A DNA stretch of 64,000 bases from Alisma plantago-aquatica (lineage: Eukaryota > Streptophyta > Magnoliopsida > Alismatales > Alismataceae). The DNA lies in the NCBI GenBank assembly GCA_963693085.1, contig OY856409.1, positions 1,534,503,072 to 1,534,567,071 on the forward strand. The letters run 5' to 3'. A program made the position numbers and the translations under genes. Under the pieces are notes generated by a model. That model was not told the origin of the DNA and made no database searches. It worked only from the letters and a program-made list of their open reading frames with translations. Shown here in pieces: positions 1 through 13,249 of this stretch. How positions within the stretch are numbered: the first letter of the stretch is position 1; every line of letters starts with the position of its first letter.

Positions 1-2
1 AC

Positions 3-320
3 AAGTTAGAGCTGCCACCAGAGTTGCACAGGTTAAATCCGGTATTCCATGTCAGGATACTGAAGAAAAGTCATCCAGACATATGGATAGTGATACAGCC
101 AATTGAGGTTAAGCTCGATGAAGATGTGACCTACGAGGAAGGCTCGGTGACGATTCTTGATAGAAGAATAAAGAAGTTGAAAAGGAAAGACCTGGTTCTT
201 GTGAAAGTTCTTTGGCATCATCGTGGTGTTGAGGAAGCCACGTGGGAGCTCAAGGAAGAGATGAGGAGGAAGTATCCCTCACTTTTCTCTTCAAATTTCG
301 GGGGCAAAATCCCTTTGTAG
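3..320 (+). CDS. Ty3/gypsy polyprotein, C-terminal end with chromodomain (partial)
   Basis: This is the last part of a gypsy-type Gag-Pol polyprotein, cut by the window edge. The frame is open from base 3 to the TAG at 318-320. It opens with the integrase C-terminal motif LHRLNPVFHVRIL, variants of which (L-H-P-V-F-H-V) are nearly universal in plant gypsy elements. It continues with a chromodomain-like stretch: YEEGSVTILDRR, then VKVLWHHRGVEEATWE, then a final EEMRRKYPSLF. That order is typical of chromoviruses of the Tekay/Del type, in which the chromodomain helps direct integration to chromatin. The reading frame has no stop or frameshift in the visible part, so this copy may be fairly young. 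A probable LTR begins 12 bases after the stop. The clade is an inference; the gypsy assignment is firm. Confidence 0.88.
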   Translation, partial: KLELPPELHRLNPVFHVRILKKSHPDIWIVIQPIEVKLDEDVTYEEGSVTILDRRIKKLKRKDLVLVKVLWHHRGVEEATWELKEEMRRKYPSLFSSNFGGKIPL

Positions 321-926
321 AGGTTTATGGCTTGTAAGGACCCTAACCTTTATTTTGGGCTTATCATGTTTTCTTTGCCTAAACCTTGTATTTAGTTACT
401 TGCTAATCACCTCTAGTGGTGATTAGGGTTTGTTTGTGCTTTGTTGAGAGTTCGAGGTGCTACTTGCAAACAACCTAAGTTTAGGGTTGATGAGCAAGTT
501 TGTCATCTTGAGAGATGTTTTTCTCTCTCCTTACATCCTGTAGAGTTGAGAGGATGGGTTGGGCCCGTTGCTTGAGTAGCCTTGGGCTTTGTTGAGCCTT
601 GTTTTGCCTTGTTTGGTCTTTTCCTTGATTTGTTGAGCTCTATGTCGGGCAAGGACTGCTTTGAGTGTTTTGTATCATCCTTGAGTGTGTCTACCATGCT
701 TGTGTCGGCCAGGGATGTGTCGCCCAAGATGGGTGTATCGTCCATAGACCATCTTTGACCTTTGGCATCGTTTGTGTCACCACTCTAGTGGACACTTGGT
801 GCATGATGCTTGCATGTGGCAATAGCCTTAGACATGTGTATGGGGCAAGATAAGGAGTTCGCATTACCAATGGACAAGTGTCCCTAAGTGGACAACACCT
901 TGCCTTGTTTTCTCCTCCACCCTCTT

Positions 927-936
927 CTATATATGT
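927..936 (+). promoter_or_regulatory. Possible LTR TATA box
   Basis: TCTATATATG lies in a pyrimidine-rich context about 600 bases into the putative LTR, followed by a CT-rich stretch such as is common downstream of retrotransposon and plant TATA boxes. Nothing else supports it. Confidence 0.3.
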
Positions 937-1389
937 GCCTCTTTTCTCTTGCATGGGATCCCTTTAGTTGGTATTGCTTCCTTTCTTTCCTTGGTGGGCG
1001 ACACACCTCCTTTGCAAGCTTGGTGGCCGATGCACTTGGAGAAGCTAGATTGGTGGTCAATCCTTCTCCTTCCCCTTGGAGTCTTCTTCTTCCTCTAGTG
1101 GTGGCCGAACCCTATAGTGTCTTGTTCTTCTTCTTGTGGTGGTTCTTGGAGCTCGCGATCTTGGTGCTAGAGCTTGGAGCTTTCTTAAGTTGGGTTATAT
1201 AACTTCTAACCCTAACAATACTACCTTGTTTTATGTTGCATGTTCATATATGATCTTGATCATCCTGGCATATGCTTGGATATATTTCTTGCTCTAGTTC
1301 ATGTCTTTGATCTTGATGGATATATGAACTTGTTGCTATAGTGGATATGTAGTAGATATGTTCTTGACTTTGGTGGTTGAACCTTATGT

Positions 1390-1680
1390 ATAGGGTTTCT
1401 CGGGGAAAACCCCTTTATCTCCTTTGGTCTTGAGAAGTGAGCTCGGCCCTAGTGATATAGGAAACACCCCTCTCTCGTGGTTGTTGAGAGGTGAGTCTAT
1501 ATTCTAGTTGTTTGGGAAACACTCTTCTCTCATCATGGATTTGAGAGGTGAGCCTTGGTTGGGTGGACCTAGTAGAGGTTGAGACCTTGGACGATATGGA
1601 GATGATCTATCATGCTGCTCGATATATGATAAAGGTTGTGTGAAACCCCTCTCTCTTGATTGTTGAGAGGTGAGCCAACT
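1390..1680 (+). repeat. Four diverged copies of a GGGAAACACYCCTCTCTC...GAGAGGTGAG unit
   Basis: Units near 1396, 1460, 1512 and 1638 each start with a GGGAAAC-like word, run through CYCCTCTCTC, and end in TTGAGAGGTGAG. The CTCTC and GAGAGGTGAG parts of each unit are inversely related, so each unit can fold into a short hairpin. They lie inside the putative gypsy LTR. Confidence 0.55.
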
Positions 1681-1789
1681 TTCTTGAGGTATTAGGGTTT
1701 TGATTATAGTGATCTTTAGGTTAATGGTGACTAGGCCGAGATGAACCTTTGTTCTTTGCACGATACACCTTTGTGGTGATGTTGTCCGA

Positions 1790-2540
1790 CACCCTCATCT
1801 TGGGTTTAGCTTTGGCCGATATGTCATGTTGAGTGTTGTTGGACTTGTGGCTGATATGGTTCTCTTGACCTTGTTGATGAGCTTGGGTGATATGCCTTGA
1901 TCGAGATAACCCTTTGCCCTAGTGGGTGTGGTCCCCTTGTCTGATATGGTGCCTAGAAGATGTCTCTAAATGGTGCCTTGGGTGACACAAGTTGTTGCCC
2001 GATATGGGTTCAGTGGTGAACCCTAATGAGTACCTTAGTGGTGGACGATATGGTGTGATAGATCTTGTTGGGCGATAGGTTTCCTTGTGGTGCCCTTGTA
2101 TCATTTGTTGATGTATGCTTGTTGGGCGATACAATGTTGACCTTGGGTACCATGATCCCATCTGATACAAAGTATGAGTTGGTTGTCCGATATAAACCCT
2201 AAGCCTAGCTAGCTGTTGAGCTTTGCCCGATGCACATAGTTGCTCATCACACCTTGAGCTTGGGTGCACGATATGGTCCATGGACCTAGATGGCCGACAC
2301 ACCTTGTGCTTTCATAGTAGCATAGTAGGAGCTGCTCGATAGCACTCTTGCTACCTAGTTGCGCGATACACCTTGGAGCTTGGTGGACCGATATGTTTTG
2401 TTTTAGGGTGGTCGATATGTGGCTATGTGTTTGGTTGACAGGCTTGGGTAGAGTAGTTACCCTACCCGATACCATCTGTGGTGAGGGGCTCCCTACCCGT
2501 CACACTTTTAATGAGGGTAGCAGGCACCTTTGGTGAGGGT
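1790..2540 (+). repeat. Dispersed GCCGATATG-like word array in the LTR
   Basis: The word CCGATAT or GCGATA (also NNCGATATGG) recurs at spacings of roughly 40-60 bases through this stretch, separated by CTTGG or TTGTTG-rich spacers, for example near 1815, 1940, 2000, 2045, 2070, 2130, 2190, 2270 and 2390. There is no open frame through it. It reads as a decayed tandem array inside the gypsy LTR. Confidence 0.5.
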
Positions 2541-4317
2541 TAGGTATAACTTAGAAAGGCATTGTTGTTGATAATGAAATATGAATAATAGTTTGTAAAC
2601 CATTGGTATGTTTGACGCTTAAAAATGATACCAATTAATATGATAAGATACATGGTTATGTTCACAAGAATATGTCATAGTGTATGTTCATGGTTTGATA
2701 ACAATAATATGATTGATACAACTTATGCTTCATATAATCATGCATGTTGTTCCAAACATGATAGCATTATAATCATAAAGATCTATGTTCAGTGATTTAC
2801 GTTATCTCTCTTGATCAGTATACTAACCATGCAGGTATATTTTAATGGATTCACAGCCAGGTAAGATCTATGAGGTATATGTGATTTGAATAATATTAAA
2901 TGATATTAATCCTTGTTGATGAGACAACATGCATCACCAGTATGATGAGATAGGTCTGAAGACCTAATAAAGGTTGAGTGCCTAGTTGAGGTGTTATCCT
3001 CTTGATGATGAGATAAGGGATTGTTATCCCAAGTATTGACGATGATGCCTTGAGAGGCAGTGGCTTTCTGTGATGAGGGATTGAGATCCCAGGACAATGT
3101 GATGATGTCAGTAACAATATAACTTAATGATGTGTATGTTTTACAACTTGGATGCCTCAACAACTCACTTAAAATATACTAATCAATTACAGTGGAACAT
3201 ATTATGTAGTTTCCATGGACATAGATCCATCATCGTCAGAGTTTGGTGATGGTGAAACAAGTTTATCCTGCGGGAATACCTGGAGCACATATTGCTGAAT
3301 ATGTTGGGTTTCCCCTAGCCGAAGATAGGAGGATTAGAGTACAACTGCGGTTGTAGACTCAGTACAGTAAGAGCATGGTGAACAGGCTCATGACTTAAAG
3401 TGATACAGCGTGAATGCGTTCATGGCTGAAGAGCATGGTGATCAGGCACGTGGCTCAAAGTTATACTAGCACATGTACCAAGGTGGGCTAGAGACATGGG
3501 TAGCTTGCAAAGCTGACCCTGAGGTTGAGGCCATATAAGCATGAGACTGCGGTCCTACTTTAGTTTTTGTGCACTGACCATGAGGAGGTGAGGTTATGGA
3601 GTTCGGCTCTCCCATTTACCTTGTATGGCACCGGATTTGGGCTTCGCAATCGAAGGTCAGATTTGAGCAGGGACAACTCACTTCCTCAGGACATAATAAT
3701 ACGTAATTCAGCCGAATAGTATCTATTGCTTAAGGCAAAACGCAGAACATTGGTTGATGCTTGTCTTGTGTAGTTGATCTAGTTATATCTTGTAGTTACT
3801 CATACGTCCTTTATGTTTTGTGATAAGATCTTATAAATCTTATCTTGTGAATCATGTTCCATAAAGAAAATCAGGTTATATGCCTCTCTGATATCTTGGT
3901 AAGTTGGAAATACAGTAAGTCCTGCTCAGTATGCTGCTCATATTATATGTCTTATTAGCTATCTGCTTTATCTGCTTTAATCTTTTTGAGGTTTTATAGT
4001 TTCGGCGGGGAGTTATGTTTCTCGCTGGGACTGGGTGTCTCACCCCGTTGGTTTACAACATTTTTAGGTGATCGCACTAGACGTGGTGGTGGTTGCGAGG
4101 TTGCGGCGGAGCAATAAGAGGAAGAGCAGTAGAAGGTAAGAGATGGACATGCTTCTATTTTGTTGGTCTTGTACTACAGTCCTAGAGTCATCCCTGTACT
4201 CTCATGTCCTCAGAGATGTTTTGATGATGTTTCATGATGTGTAGCTATTGTACCTTTATTTATCCTGTCGATGGCCTTACGTGGCCTATTATGTATATAT
4301 AAATAGGTGAGGAACTC

Positions 4318-4338
4318 ATATATATATATATATATATA
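4318..4338. repeat. (TA)n microsatellite
   Basis: About ten TA units lie directly at the end of the putative gypsy LTR. Confidence 0.8.
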
Positions 4339-7300
4339 ACGCCACTTATATGTAAAGAAAACAAATATAGTTAGATGCCTAGTGCATAAATTAGCTACAA
4401 AAAATTGTACAAAATGATTTCCCCACCACCCCCGCCCACCATTCTAGAAATTTGACCCCACATTTCTTTAACACCGCTCTCCTCAATTTTTAACTAAAAT
4501 CTTCCCTCCTGTTACTCTCTTTTACCTCCTTTTCCTCTCATCTCCCTCAACCACATTTTCTCTGATTGGCAACCTCGGAGGGCACAAGATGAAACCCCAA
4601 TGTAGAATCCCTCCGTGGTGCATGCACTGAGGAACATGATCATTTTTTGGTCTCGGCGTCTAAGGAAGGGACCAGATGATGCCTTGGATCTCGATTTGAA
4701 TCACAGAGCCAGAGTACGCGACTGAGGTGTCCCCTAGAGCCTGGAACATTGCTTGCCCGTGTCTTCAGAATCATGGCGGGGACTCCGTTCCTGATGGCGA
4801 CGATTTTGAATGTGTCTATTAATAGCGTGGAGCTGGAGAAAGATGGAGGTGAGGCCGACTGTGGGGTAGAACGATAGGATGGTATCCACAGAGGATAGCC
4901 ACTATATGTGGTCAAAATTGAGGATCCGGAAGTAGAGAAACTGGACACCATCAAAGAGGAGCATGCACGGGTTGCTTGGGACGCAACAGGAGTTGTGTAC
5001 CATTTGAGTAGAATCAGTTTGTACCCACCACGTTCCTGTAGTTTACATGATTGTAAATATGTTTTTCAGTAGGAAACATACATAAGAAGGGAATTTGCAG
5101 TAGCAAAAGCAACAAAAGGAGAGACTACCATTTTTTGTGTGTGATGGTCCGATGGATACCTACTTTATTTACTACGTGATTGTGACTGCTTCCCCAATTG
5201 ATGAAGTGAAAAGGTAACAAAACTCATTTTTATTTGACTCGCTCGCATAAATCTAATTTCTATGGCGATGTTTAGCCAAAGTTCTTACATATGATTTCCA
5301 GATGTTGGATCCACTCACACCTAATACAACACACCCTTGCATTCGTTCATCCACTCTCACAAGCAGCATAACAGTGAACTGGGTTGAAATACACCGCACA
5401 TGCAACCAAACCAAAAACAGACTCCCCCAATTGCAGTCCCTGTATATACTTCCGAAGCAACACATTTTCAGCAGCATTACTTACCCAACACCACGACAAT
5501 CTATCCTCCCATTCCCATTTTTGTTGTTCCTTATTTCGTGCTCCCTGCTCCCTCTTCCCCTTTGTTCATTACCATTCTGGGTAGAGGATCATTGGTGCTT
5601 AGTATGGGTAGATCAATCATGGCTTAGAGTCTGACTAGAATATGGCTCCAACTCTCATTTGAGCGCTGTAGCAGATGAGTAAGATGAATCACCACATTGT
5701 GCAGAGTAACAAGTAAAATAATGACTAGAGGGTTATATAAACAATAGTGATGGTGTCTTATCTAGTAATACACATATCACTTCTTACAATTGTTTGTATA
5801 TAAACACTATTGTGTTTGATTTGAAATAATAACGTCCTACAAATGTATGCAATATCTAGCTAAGTCGATGTTTGTATTGTCCCATACAAGAAACATTTGC
5901 TCCATACCTTTGAAAATATGTGTTCTACAGTTGTTTCCCTCTATTGAATCAACCAATTCTAAGATTAATGATGTTTCATGCCTATTTGATGAATAAATGA
6001 AGATAAAGATTTGGAGTGATCATCTTTCACATATACTATGATATGAACTATATATAACACTCCAACAGAGTTATTGAAAAAGGATCTCTCCGTGACTTTT
6101 TCAAGTTGGCATGGTAAACGATCTTTGACATTGTGTTAGGCTTCGATTTGTCTTGGTTGTATTCTGATATTCTATCTAGTCCGCAAAACATGTCTAGTGT
6201 TTTAGTCATAGTGGTCATTTGAGTTTGTCTTCAGTCTCTCTAACCTCTTGCCAAATATGTACTAGAAACCATGTTTCTATCATTTTTTATGAGTTCAAAC
6301 ATATCGACTACTTTGTATCTATGATCCGCACTAGTAAAACTTATTTTCATGTCCCAACAAATAAGTATGTATGCAATGCCTTGTATACCTTGAATATTTT
6401 TATCAGTCATTTATATGACCACATAGTTACAGATATGTTCAGTACTTTTAATGTACTGAATCTCAAACTTTCAGCTAAAAAGAGTCAAATAATCATCAAA
6501 TAGAAGAGCCAAAGGGAAAATCTTTAGTTGTGTGGGATCCTTGGATATGAGACGGGCGTGATGAAATGGGATTTTGTTATGTTGGGACTTAGGAGAAGCC
6601 ACAGATAGACATAATGTAGAACTTGAAGTATGGTTGTATGTTGTCAACCTCTATATCATTATTTAGAATTAAACATAGTGCATTGAATCTAGCTATAGAA
6701 ATATGTTTGAACTTGAGTAGGGCGCATGAAATGCCCCTTGGGAGTGTAAGACAAAAAGTCATTCAGAGTAAGCATGTTACTTCAACAATCAAACTATTTT
6801 TCTGACTGGTTCCCTCACATGCTACCCCCTAGTAGAGTATGTTACTTCTTGGATTTGTTTAGATTCTCTTACTCGAAAATATATGGTACTTGAAAATTTA
6901 TCATGATTGGTAAGTTTTGAAACTTCCACGGTGTGATCAATCCCCACTTTGTCTGCATGGTACATCTATGCAAGATAGTTTGCTCGTTCTCTGTCCTACC
7001 CATATATGGTGTTGTGAATACCATTTATATCAATTATTGATGTGAAATACTTACTAGTTTTTCTATATTGAATCTTTTATTTATAGGTGTTAGGACATCT
7101 ATGGTTGTCTAAAACAATAGATTTGAATATGTGCATCACAGTCATTCTTTCCATAGATTACTCCTATTTGATTAAGCATTCTTCTCGCTTTGGTTGCTGC
7201 AAGTTGAATTCCTAATTTAAAAGCTTTGCCTAGCTATTCCATCCTAAGGGGGTTCAAGCTTCATTTTTTATAAGTTATGCTAATTTTTGTTTCTGTTTAC

Positions 7301-10300
7301 TGATAAGATGGAGTTTGGTTCAAGCTTCCTAGATATCAAATTTGTAGTAGCATAGTTAAGGTCGAAGGGCACTCTCTCTTTCTTTGTTTTTGCCTTGAAA
7401 GTGTATGACGAGTGCTGAAGTTCTAGAACTGACTAATTACTCTTAGGATCTTTTGATGTTATCTCATATTCAGATGTTGAAGTTTTTTTTTAATATTTAA
7501 TTAGGTATATTGTCTAGATTGTATTGTTCTCTATGAGGAATTTGATTTTATTTGATATCATGCTACACGAGGATGCATTGGGTTAATTTCCTACTGCATG
7601 GAGAAATTTATAACTTGCATTTCAGTCTTTGGATAAGTATATATATGTAGCCTCACCTTTTACTTTCTCTGACTGACCCGTCAGCCTCATGTAGCTGGCT
7701 ATCAACTACTGGAAGTTGTTTCATTGTGCCACATAGCACTGTATTGTGTTCGAATTTAAGGCCACTCAAGCTTAAAGGTATGCATAATTCTGCTACCAAA
7801 ACTTCTAATGATGATAACCTCTCAAGAAGCTATTTGGCTACATATAAGACAAGTGGTTATTTTCATGGCGATAACATCCTAGTGTTTCTATCATGTCCAC
7901 AAGTTGGGAGTTGGAGCAGCGAATACATTCATATCACACTTAAATTTTTGCATAGATGACAATATATATCATCTTCTACAATGACATTTTTTTGTCAATT
8001 GAAGAGTACTAATATGCTAGGTGAAAACTAAATGAATATTCAGAATCCACATAAAGGTTGAATCGTATTACTATCAACCTCTAATTATGTTGGTTTTTAA
8101 CATGTTCAAATTTTTTTCGATCCATTTTCCTGGTTTTACTATCTAGGTAACAATTCATTTACTCTTCAAGGTGTGACTTGTTTATGTACACTGACTCAAT
8201 TCATGGAAACAATACATATACCTAAGTTTGCAGTTTCTACTATTGGTTTCTAAATGTTTGTTTTTATACCTATGAATATTTGTATGTATAGGCTTCTACT
8301 ATTTCAATTGAAGTCAGAGCTATCTCGAGTTGAATTCCTACAAATTTGAATTTAGTAAGAAGTTTTAACCTTCTTGTGGACATGCTTTTATTATAGGTTC
8401 AACATGTTTAGTAAGTTTGGATGGGCATGCTTGGATGATGTAAGATACATGTTATTTGGTTACTTGTAGACAAGACATGTAAAGGATGTAGCATGTATCT
8501 TAAAAGTTTATCTGATATCTTGAGCTGGTTGTTGATAAAGGCTGGTGTAGAGGAGCTTATCTGGTGCTCTATTGTGTTCTCAGCTTCCTAGGTTTGCAGG
8601 AACAAGACATTACAAAATAAGGAAAATGTACAATTGATTATCATTCTGAAAGGTCTGAAAAAACAGGCTCTTGACCAAAACAAGATGATGACACAGAATT
8701 GGGCTGCTATAATTGACAAGATAGTTGTCTGAAATGGGCAAAGGCATACTGAAGATTGCATGAAAAGCATATGAACCAAGTAGGGAGTTACTTCTTATTG
8801 ACATATCTCAACATCAATAACTAATGCATTTAATTCCTTTCTCTATATGGTCACTCCATATGACTTCTATGATTGAGCACCCTGTAGCATTTCATTCTTT
8901 CTTCATTTCTTACTTTTTAAAGTTGATAAGACTTTATGTAACTAGGTTATCCTCAAATCTTTTGATGAATAATTGACGATTTCAAAAGTCTCATGTTGTA
9001 CCAATACCTCTAGAGCATGTTATCATCATATATAATAAAGAAGGTAAATGTAAGTGCTACTCTAGAAATCCGTAGTTGCATTTGTATTTGTATCTTGAAG
9101 AATCAACTAAACATCAATTGGATAGATAGTTTTTATTATATTTCCATAAGTGAACAAGGATATAAACCAAGTGGAATGTCTATATATACAAAGATGGAAC
9201 ATCCCTTCTCTTAGAAGTATTACCTTTAAGACTCTAAATAAATTTACAAGTCTGAATATTATCTGAAATGCATATTTTAGCAACATTGTAACTAAGATTG
9301 AAAAGTTTTTGCCCTCAACCTTTAATACCACTCCCTAACAAGTCACTAACGATTCTTATTGATGGCACTCATGCTGACAACCTTGCTACCAAAGTGGTGG
9401 ATGGATATTTTACTGGAAAGGAATTAATGGGAATGGCATCCCAATAGATAAGCATTCTTTCAAGTCGAATTCAGTCCTTCCATCGTGACATGGATTTGTT
9501 TACATTTTTTCTGGACACATTGAAGCTTCTAATAAATTCCTCTTATGTATTATACACATAGGCATACATGTATTATTGCATGTTGATGACTTCAACCTCT
9601 TATTTAGTTTGTTTGATACCCCTAATATATGTTCCATCTTGTAATTTCTCCTTATCATTGCACGCAAAAGCCTGTAGGAAATTTAATACATTTCTTGGTC
9701 AATTCTCTACACTTCACAGCTACAAAGAGTGTGCATGGTATCATGACCAAATCCAATGGGCATTTGTGGGTATGAACAAACACGTGTTATGGTATTTTTT
9801 ATATGTACATGGTTTTAATGCAAGTTAATTGACTTAAAACTCTAGACTTGCAAACATATTCGATTTGAATGGCGTTATTCAGTAAATGAAACTACATTGG
9901 AGATTATTAGCCAAAATACCTTTCATATTCAAAGGGGGTGCATCTTCACCTCTGAATCAAACCACAAATGAATTGCAAATATTTAACAATGCAGATTAGA
10001 GACATTTTATCATGTGTGACTATGTTCAGCTAGTGCTATTTGATCTGTTGGTGGTTTAGTACTAACCATTATTATGATTAGCTGCAGAGTTTCTGCTCTG
10101 CTACCTTACTACTTTCAAAAACCTCAACTTCTATCCTATTGCATATCCACGCTATTCAGTTCTCATCCTTTTTAGTTGTTTTGCATCTCTGGCTAACAAT
10201 TTTAAGACTCTTGTCTCCAATAACATTCGCTACCTCCAGAATTTTTAGATTAGGACACTATCCGATTAGCTGATAGTGGATATCTATGATGAGGACTGTG

Positions 10301-11600
10301 AACTAGATATACAACTTCATTATTGTGGTAGCATATGGAAATATAATTTGCATCTCTTTAGTTCCCATAAAGATACTATTATGGGAGTCACTCGCTAAGT
10401 TACCATCTATATTGATGTTGATGGTGTTTATAGTGTTGATCTTATAAAGGTCTAGTGATTTCCATGTCTCTTCTTAGTAAATGCTTTTACACTAAGTCTT
10501 TGCTCAAACAAAAGTATTCTAATTCTATATTCTTTTGTGGACTTCCCAATTACTTAGACCATTAACTCGAGTTTTACACTGAGATATGGTTGTAGCCTTT
10601 TGGTTGGGCTATAAAGATCAAAACCAGTGATTAGTCCATTTTTCTTATTGAGAGAACAAGAAGAACAAGTTTGTTTTAGACCTTTTGGTCTAGGCATATT
10701 CGTAATGCCAAAAATTGGGGAAAATGTTACACATATACCAGAGAGAGGATCTTCTCTGTTCACCTCCAACCACAAAACTAAAACTGCTACATTGGTATGC
10801 CATGTTGGCCATTGATCATTAGATGTATGATGTTGAAGATGGAACATTTCATGTTATTCAGTCCAGAGAGCTCATAAGTATGTTATTTTCTGGAATATTT
10901 ATTTCCTTCCCAGTCATATACTTTGTTCTTGTTCGTGATTGTTGTAAACAACCTATTTATTTTAATGGGATCCAAATAGGTGCCTACTACTTGTTTTCCA
11001 AAGTAGTCAAATTTCTAAATTTCTTTTCTTATATTTTCTGGGAATTTGCAACTAACATAGGACAACAATGATCATGTTGGAATGAACATTTTGGATAAGA
11101 GGATTCCGGAGGAAAGATGTAAACATATACATCCAATGTAACTTTAGATGACTGGAAATGATTTATATGATGCCATACACTTATTTCTTGCTTTTGTATG
11201 TAATTTGTGCATGCTTTTAATCTCTATTTGTTGTCTCACTTATCTTCCTTTTGTTGTCACTAATTTGAACATATTAGTCTGGATTTGTCTCTGAGATGTA
11301 GCTAGAAATTTCCTCCTTAACATTACCATTGAAGGCGATTCTACTTCAATTTAATTCCTAATGCATTGCACTAGCCTTTGATTACCTACACCATGCATGA
11401 TAGGCCTTCGTAACATTACCAGGACATATTGGGGGTAGGATGCTCTTATTCCTTTAGGATTCCAACACAGACAAGTATCTATTTGGTAAGATTAGCCTAA
11501 TCTAGTGTGGGTAATACTAGATCATCAAGACAATATACAAAGTGGCTTGAATGAAAAATATGGAGAATCTCAGACAGGAAAAAAAAGTGTCACAATCATT
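4339..11600. other. AT-rich non-coding DNA, no gene recognised
   Basis: No open frame here has a protein pattern that I recognise. A less AT-rich patch at about 4590-4990 contains short open stretches but no domain. Scattered segments (for example around 9360-9420 and 10260-10440) have the look of decayed mobile-element coding DNA, but no motif is good enough to name a family. Confidence 0.5.
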
Positions 11601-12219
11601 TCCTAGATCTTACAGCAGCAATCCTTGCTTCCTCAGGGTGAACGGGTAATTTCCCTATACCTGGTGTCAATGGTCATTCTGTCCTTAGACACAACCTTCC
11701 TCGCTTCATTATATGATTCAAACTCCACTATGCTTCATCTGTACCCTTGCCATCAGGTCTGTAAGCAATATGCACATTCACCTCACTCGGGTCTAATTCT
11801 TCAGACTCTTATGATTTCACTTTTCATGACAGAGTAGAGAAGATTAAGCTTCATGACCTCAGTATAATCCATCTGATCTTAGTTTTAGATGTATGTTTGG
11901 ATCTTGGTGGAGAGGAAGTGTGGCGGTTGTTATCGAGGTATGGCCCTCCACTATCCACTTTAGTTGCAACTGTGTTGTGGTATCATGCTTTTTGCATCTA
12001 TGCTTTATCTTCAAATGACTGATTTTGTTGCCAACAATGAGTACTCATCCTTTGCTCGGTTGTCTTGGTGGCTTAATTTTTTTAGATTTGACTGTTGAAG
12101 GTCCAGTAATTACTTTATTGGCAATGACCATGCTATAGAGAATTTACTTCTTTGATTTTCTACAGCATGTTTTTAACCTCAGTGGCTTGCTGGAGTATAT
12201 TCTTAGGTACTTTTTTTGG

Positions 12220-12466
12220 CTCTAGCTCAACTGATTTGCAGTCCCTCTTGAAGTCTCTTGTTGTTCTTTATGCCTGTTTGGTTCAAGTAGTCACTTCATA
12301 TTCAAATCAGTTAATGTTGTTCAAGCTCACTGGTACAGTTCAATCTTTGGAAAAAACTTGGATAGTTGGACACACACATATTATTGTTGAAACTGATTTC
12401 TTGAATGCTTTCGATCTTGTTAATGCCGAATTAGTTCTTGAACCTCTCACTGTATTAAGTAGCTGA
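12220..12466 (+). pseudogene. Possible RNase H-like remnant of a non-LTR retrotransposon
   Basis: A short open stretch ends with the pattern HTHIIVETDFLNAFDLVN. This resembles the plant RNase H (RVT_3-like) signature I-x-V-E-T-D-S-x-x-x-x-x-L-V found at the end of LINE-type polyproteins and in stand-alone RNase H proteins. Neighbouring sequence back to about 11600 looks like degraded coding DNA with stops in every frame. The match is limited to about 20 residues and no reverse transcriptase motif was found nearby, so this is tentative. Confidence 0.25.
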
Positions 12467-13249
12467 CCTATATAGGCTATTTGTACTCTATCAAGTGCCT
12501 AGAAGAATAAGATCGGATGAGGAAGATTCTAGTATGTTGCACACAATGCAGCTGGTGTTTCTAATCCCAATGATTACTTCCAGTAAGAAAATCAAAGTAG
12601 AAGTGCCCAACAAGCAACATACTATGGTAGCTTTCAATGTAGAGCTCATGGTGGTCATCTTGATGGTGCAGTTCTTCATTAGTCTAGTAAGAACCGCAAA
12701 AATTCCTTGCTAGAAATTACCACAGAGCTTGGCAAATAATCATGCATCATTGAAAATCTTCATATCCCAACCTACCCGTTGTGTGAGGAACAATGATATT
12801 TGTATCTCCAACACATGATGGATTCAATGTTACTCCATGTGACTTAGATAATCATGCTTGAGTGATGCTCAATTACCAATCCCCATTTACTTAAAAGATG
12901 CTTACTCTACAAAAAGCCTAAAATAGTTTATTGTTGATATGAAAAGTTGACTCTTTAAGCATAAACATATTTCCGCTGGTTTAAACTAACAGTTTCTTAT
13001 TGCTTAACAATAATGTTTGGCCAATTTTTTGATCTATATCTATTCATGTGCTTCAACTTATGTGAGGTAAGTCTTTGAAAAATTTTCTTGTGATCATATG
13101 CTTTTTTAGGTTGCCATCATATGGACTAGCGGTACCTACCTGTGTAATTAATAAAGTTCTTGGTTAAGTGGTTTGAACCTGGTAAACATTCCTAAGGTTT
13201 TTCTATCTAATTTTAATGTTATGGGCTTATGTTGGTTATTGGTAGACCT

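Larger units (their letters stand above)
333..4318 (+). mobile_element. Probable 3' LTR of the Ty3/gypsy element (about 4 kb)
   Basis: Just after the polyprotein stop the sequence TGTAAGGACCCTAACC has the TG start and wording usual for LTRs of Tekay/Del-like elements. The stretch from here to the TA repeat at 4318 has no coding potential. It ends with features common in the downstream half of such LTRs: a GTTTCGGCGGGG-like stretch near 4000, a CTCACCCCGTTGG stretch near 4040, and a GC-richer tail at 4080-4150. Its last bases before the TA repeat are CTCA, which would supply the CA end. A near-duplicate pair lies at about 3370-3465 (units starting GAGCATGGTGA). The 5' partner LTR lies outside the window, so the borders rest on sequence style alone; two LTR fragments could also be abutted here. 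Confidence 0.5.

Noticed and set aside
4339..4420. Left partner end for the CACTA-like terminus at 21808
   Set aside because: Some shared words (CTAGTGCATAA, GCTACAAAAA) occur, but no CACTACTAAAAAGG end or matching 3-bp duplication is visible.
10250..10850. Possible MULE-type transposase remnant
   Set aside because: A short stretch with DVDGVYSVDLIK-like residues caught the eye, but no catalytic or zinc-finger motif could be identified.
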